Below are positions 61,595 to 64,000 of a stretch of 64,000 bases of DNA, one piece after another. Each line of letters begins with the position of its first letter. Positions within the stretch are counted from its first letter, which is position 1. Source of the DNA: PXAP01 sp046483315 (GTDB lineage: Bacteria; Bacteroidota; Bacteroidia; Bacteroidales; PUMT01); contig JAWODJ010000026.1 in assembly GCA_046483315.1 (NCBI GenBank), positions 15,871-79,870 on the forward strand, given 5' to 3'. Made by a program: the position numbers and the translations under genes. The notes beneath the pieces are model-generated. The model did no database searches. It was not told the origin of the DNA and worked only from the letters and a program-made list of their open reading frames with translations.

Positions 61595-62233
61595 CTATTT
61601 TTTCCTGATAATCATCAATCCGTCACGGACAGGCAGAAGCAGGTTCTCAACATTGTTGTCCTGTTGAATCATTTTGTTAAACTCCTTAATATATCCGGTA
61701 TATTCATCATTATTGTAACCGGTTTTGTAGACCTTTCCTTCCCATAAAACATTGTCTGCTATTATAAAACCACCGCTCCTGACTTTTGGGAATGCCAGGC
61801 GGTAATATTCTTTGTATTCTGATTTTTCTCCGTCAATAAAAACCAGGTCAAAAGGGCCGCAAAGAGAGGGTATTATTTCCAGGGCATTGCCGGTGTGCAT
61901 AACTATCTTTTCTTCCATGCCTGATCTGGATATGTACTCTTTTGCAAAATCTTTTATCTCGTCGTTTATGTCTATTGTATGAAGCCGGCCGCATCGTTTT
62001 AGTCCCTTCGCCATGCAGATGGCAGAATATCCGGTGAAAGTACCGATTTCCAGTATCCGGTCCGGACCAATCATAATGCTGATCATTTCAAGTATCTTTC
62101 CCTGGTAGTGCCCCGATAACATTCTGGGATTTAAAACCCTGAGACAGGTTTGTCTGTTGAGTTCGGCAAGGAGGGGATCTTCTCCCGTACAGTGTTCAAG
62201 GATGTATTTATCTTTTTCCTGATTGGAATCCAT
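61595..62233 (-). CDS. class I SAM-dependent O-methyltransferase
   Basis: Methyltransferase of 212 aa in the catechol/caffeoyl-CoA O-methyltransferase family. SAM motif I is ILEIGTFTGYSAICMA, followed by HTIDIND, the metal-binding FDLVFIDGEKSEYKEYY, and GGFIIADNVLWEGKV. The Asp and Asn residues that hold the divalent cation are present. Substrate unknown. It begins 31 bases after the stop of the M16 peptidase gene and is probably its co-transcribed partner, an arrangement I have no functional reading for. Confidence 0.92.
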   Translation of the reverse strand: MDSNQEKDKYILEHCTGEDPLLAELNRQTCLRVLNPRMLSGHYQGKILEMISIMIGPDRILEIGTFTGYSAICMAKGLKRCGRLHTIDINDEIKDFAKEYISRSGMEEKIVMHTGNALEIIPSLCGPFDLVFIDGEKSEYKEYYRLAFPKVRSGGFIIADNVLWEGKVYKTGYNNDEYTGYIKEFNKMIQQDNNVENLLLPVRDGLMIIRKK

Positions 62234-62264
62234 CGGTATATTTTAATATTTCTGCAATTTGAAG

Positions 62265-63485
62265 CTAAAAATACAAAAGTTCTGAGAGTGAACCGGGATC
62301 CAAAACAATATTTGCGACTTCCATCAGATCATCAGAAGTTATCTCCTCTATCTTATTATATACATCTTCCATAGTGTCTACCCTGTTAAAAAGCAGGTAA
62401 CTCTTGCCGATTGCCAGCATAAGACTCTCCTTGTTTTCCCAGCCAATTGTGAGTTGACCTGTTAATTGTCTTTTTACTCTTTTTAATTGCATGGTGCTGA
62501 GGCGTTTATTCCGCAGTGCAGCAAATTCCCTGTAAACCAGCAGACGGCATTTGTCAATGTTCTCCCTGTCTGTGCCGAAATATACCGTAAATATCCCTGT
62601 ATTTGAGTAAGCGGTAAAGTGTGATTCAACATTATAAGCGTAACCCGATTTTTCTCTAAGAGCCAGGTTTAGTTTTGCAATCATACCCGGTCCGCCAAGA
62701 ATATTGTTAAGCAGGATCATAGACATCCTGCGCCGATCATAAAGGTCAAACGCCAGGTTTCCTGTTATGCAGTGTGCCTGGTGGGTCCTTTTTCTAACCG
62801 TTTTCTTAACCGGCTGATAACTGACCAGTCCGTTATTTTTGCCGGGTGTTGTGTTTGGGGGTACAGAAGCAAGATGCTTTGAGGCATATTTAATCACCGT
62901 ATTGAAATCTATATTGCCTACCGAACTGAATACCATGCGGTCGGTTTTGTAGTTCTTGTGCATGAAATTCAAAATATCGTCCCTGGTAAATTTTTTCAAA
63001 TTTTTCGGGGTGCCCAGGATGTTCCGGCCAATGGGATCATTCTTGAAAACCAGCTCCTCGAAATCATCAAATATCTGTTCAGACGGGTTGTCCCTGTATG
63101 AAATGATCTCATCAATAATAACCAGCTTTTCCCTTGAAAGTTCTTTTTCGGGAAATATGGAATGAAATGCCATATCGGATATCAGTTCGAGTGAACGTTC
63201 AAAATCTTCCCTCATAAATGAAGAGTATATGCATGTCTCCTCTTTCCCTGTATATGCATTGATTTCGCCTCCAACTGTTTCCAGCCTGCTTAAAATATGA
63301 TGTGCTTTTCTTTTTTTTGTTCCTTTGAAGATCAGGTGTTCTATGAAATGGGCAATGCCATGTTCCGAGGCATTTTCATTTCTTGAACCCGCATTAATAA
63401 GTAAGCCACAATGAGCAACCTTTGAGGGTACCTGATGATGGATAATCCTGATGCCGTTATTGAATGTATGAGTTTGGAATGTCAT
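62265..63485 (-). CDS. M16 family zinc peptidase (insulinase-like, processing-peptidase type)
   Basis: Zinc metallopeptidase of 406 aa from the ATG at 63485. The frame extends 11 codons to 63518, but the family N-terminus starts at TFQTHTFNNGIRIIHH. The inverted zinc motif HFIEH is at residues 46-50, with the third ligand about 75 residues on in the EKELSREKLVIIDEI region. GLLINAGSRNENASEHGIAH and the C-terminal half with GGPGMIAKLNLALREKSGYAY are typical. It has a single N-plus-C pair and no signal peptide, so it acts in the cytoplasm, like the processing-peptidase type. The O-methyltransferase gene follows. Confidence 0.93.
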   Translation of the reverse strand: MTFQTHTFNNGIRIIHHQVPSKVAHCGLLINAGSRNENASEHGIAHFIEHLIFKGTKKRKAHHILSRLETVGGEINAYTGKEETCIYSSFMREDFERSLELISDMAFHSIFPEKELSREKLVIIDEIISYRDNPSEQIFDDFEELVFKNDPIGRNILGTPKNLKKFTRDDILNFMHKNYKTDRMVFSSVGNIDFNTVIKYASKHLASVPPNTTPGKNNGLVSYQPVKKTVRKRTHQAHCITGNLAFDLYDRRRMSMILLNNILGGPGMIAKLNLALREKSGYAYNVESHFTAYSNTGIFTVYFGTDRENIDKCRLLVYREFAALRNKRLSTMQLKRVKRQLTGQLTIGWENKESLMLAIGKSYLLFNRVDTMEDVYNKIEEITSDDLMEVANIVLDPGSLSELLYF

Positions 63486-63575
63486 GGAGCGCAAAAATAT
63501 AAAACCTGGAACGAACAAATATATTTTTCGTGGTATAAGTTTACATAAAAAATGATAAATAGGTTATAAAATCAT

Positions 63576-63605
63576 TTTGAAAAAGGTTTTTTTTTGATAG
63601 CTTTG
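63576..63605 (+). promoter_or_regulatory. promoter of tRNA-Phe
   Basis: TTTG (63576-63579), 18 bases, then TAGCTTTG (63598-63605), a full consensus match ending 15 bases before the tRNA. The layout is the same as for the tRNA-Gly/tRNA-Leu unit. Confidence 0.65.
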
Positions 63606-63620
63606 CAGTCCTTAATTTAA

Positions 63621-63693
<73 letters not shown>

Positions 63694-63708
63694 CGTTATC
63701 AAAAAGAC

Positions 63709-63744
63709 AAAACGCTGCGATCATATGGTTGCAGCGTTTTTATT
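63709..63744. terminator. terminator of tRNA-Phe, shared with the convergent rnhA
   Basis: A perfect 10-bp stem (AAAACGCTGC, 63709-63718, with 63731-63740) and a 12-base loop, followed by more T residues on the plus strand. The outer arm touches the rnhA stop codon. On the minus strand a T-rich tail follows too, so it may serve both genes. Confidence 0.75.
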
Positions 63745-64000
63745 TTCTGCCAAAATCCGCCGGAATTTCTCCCCAGTTTTCGGTATCCCACTTCAATATT
63801 TTGTTATTCCAGGTATTGTTTTTCAGCCATTTTTCGGCCCGGTCGATGTAATCGAAAAGTTTTTCATTGGCGGGTTCTTCTTTCAGCGTGGTTTTGGCTT
63901 TCTTATTTCTGATCCATGCCAGGGCAGTCATACTGTCGGTGTATATGGGCAAGGGAATATTCCGCTGCTTACAAAGAGCCAGGGCATGCACCAGAGCCAG
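63740..64000 (-). CDS. rnhA: ribonuclease HI, partial (5' end beyond window)
   Basis: C-terminal part of RNase HI, which cuts the RNA strand of RNA-DNA hybrids. Only the last 85 or so codons are inside the window; the frame stays open to the edge, so the methionine near 63991 is not the true start. Visible are LALCKQRNIPLPIYTDSMTAL, with the catalytic Asp in YTDS, and AWIRNKKAKT. The Bacteroidota-type tail KILKWDTENWGEIPADFGRK closes it (quoted in two parts in the protein). Members of this type usually start with a viroplasmin-like RNA-binding domain, which would lie outside the window. Confidence 0.9.
   Translation of the reverse strand: MALVHALALCKQRNIPLPIYTDSMTALAWIRNKKAKTTLKEEPANEKLFDYIDRAEKWLKNNTWNNKILKWDTENWGEIPADFGRK

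Noticed and set aside
63492..63519. TATTTTTG box before the M16 peptidase as its promoter
   Set aside because: The spacer to the nearest TTTG is 16 bases and transcription would begin at the ATG itself; too weak to call.

Overview
The window looks like an ordinary chromosomal segment of a Bacteroidota bacterium. Supporting signs are SusC/SusD-type outer-membrane proteins, a PorP/SprF protein, type IX secretion (T9SS) C-terminal sorting domains of both types A and B, a fused SecDF, DUF4783 and TIGR02757 proteins, near absence of Shine-Dalgarno sequences, and promoters of the TTTG-N18-20-TAnnTTTG kind. An aquatic or anaerobic Bacteroidales/Marinilabiliales-like lineage is my guess; the sequence alone does not settle the genus. 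No phage, IS element, CRISPR array or rRNA operon was seen.

Layout: valS (68-2698, +) is closed by a perfect bidirectional terminator. A sugar-oxidation group follows (2951-6972): a DUF1080 lipoprotein, a Tat-exported Gfo/Idh/MocA oxidoreductase and a divergent cytoplasmic one. Next, on the minus strand, come a TonB-type receptor, pdxH, a tRNA-Gly/tRNA-Leu unit and mutS. A nutrient-uptake locus (13923-21511, +) has one SusC, one SusD, a SusE-like lipoprotein and a second, different SusD-like lipoprotein. It is followed by a lipocalin-like lipoprotein and a T9SS-exported subtilase (21573-25025).

A long minus-strand run (25075-40486) holds a saccharopine dehydrogenase, TIGR02757, a LolD-like ATPase, a Ca/Na antiporter, a TatA with an unusual repeat tail, secDF, mdh (followed by a relict piece of a second mdh), a TolC/MacB/MacA-like efflux set without its ATPase, and glmM. 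A plus-strand ribosome-assembly set follows (pseudouridine synthase, era, der; 40742-43917).

The next minus-strand block (43991-58803) is surface and signalling. It contains a propeller/SpoIIE phosphatase with an unknown secreted partner, a PD40-PKD protein, PorP/SprF and a glycine-rich type-B T9SS adhesin in one tight operon, then a very large NtrY-like sensor kinase and rlmH. The end of the window carries a DUF4783 protein, an ECF sigma factor, a B12-binding MerR regulator, an O-methyltransferase, an M16 peptidase, tRNA-Phe and the 3' part of RNase HI.

The most notable observations are: the mdh relict immediately downstream of intact mdh; the 24-residue repeat array in TatA; the CarH-like regulator with Gln where CarH has its light-state His; the adhesin/PorP/PD40 operon next to a propeller phosphatase; and an efflux operon lacking its ATPase. 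Many are inferences from sequence reading only and are graded as such.
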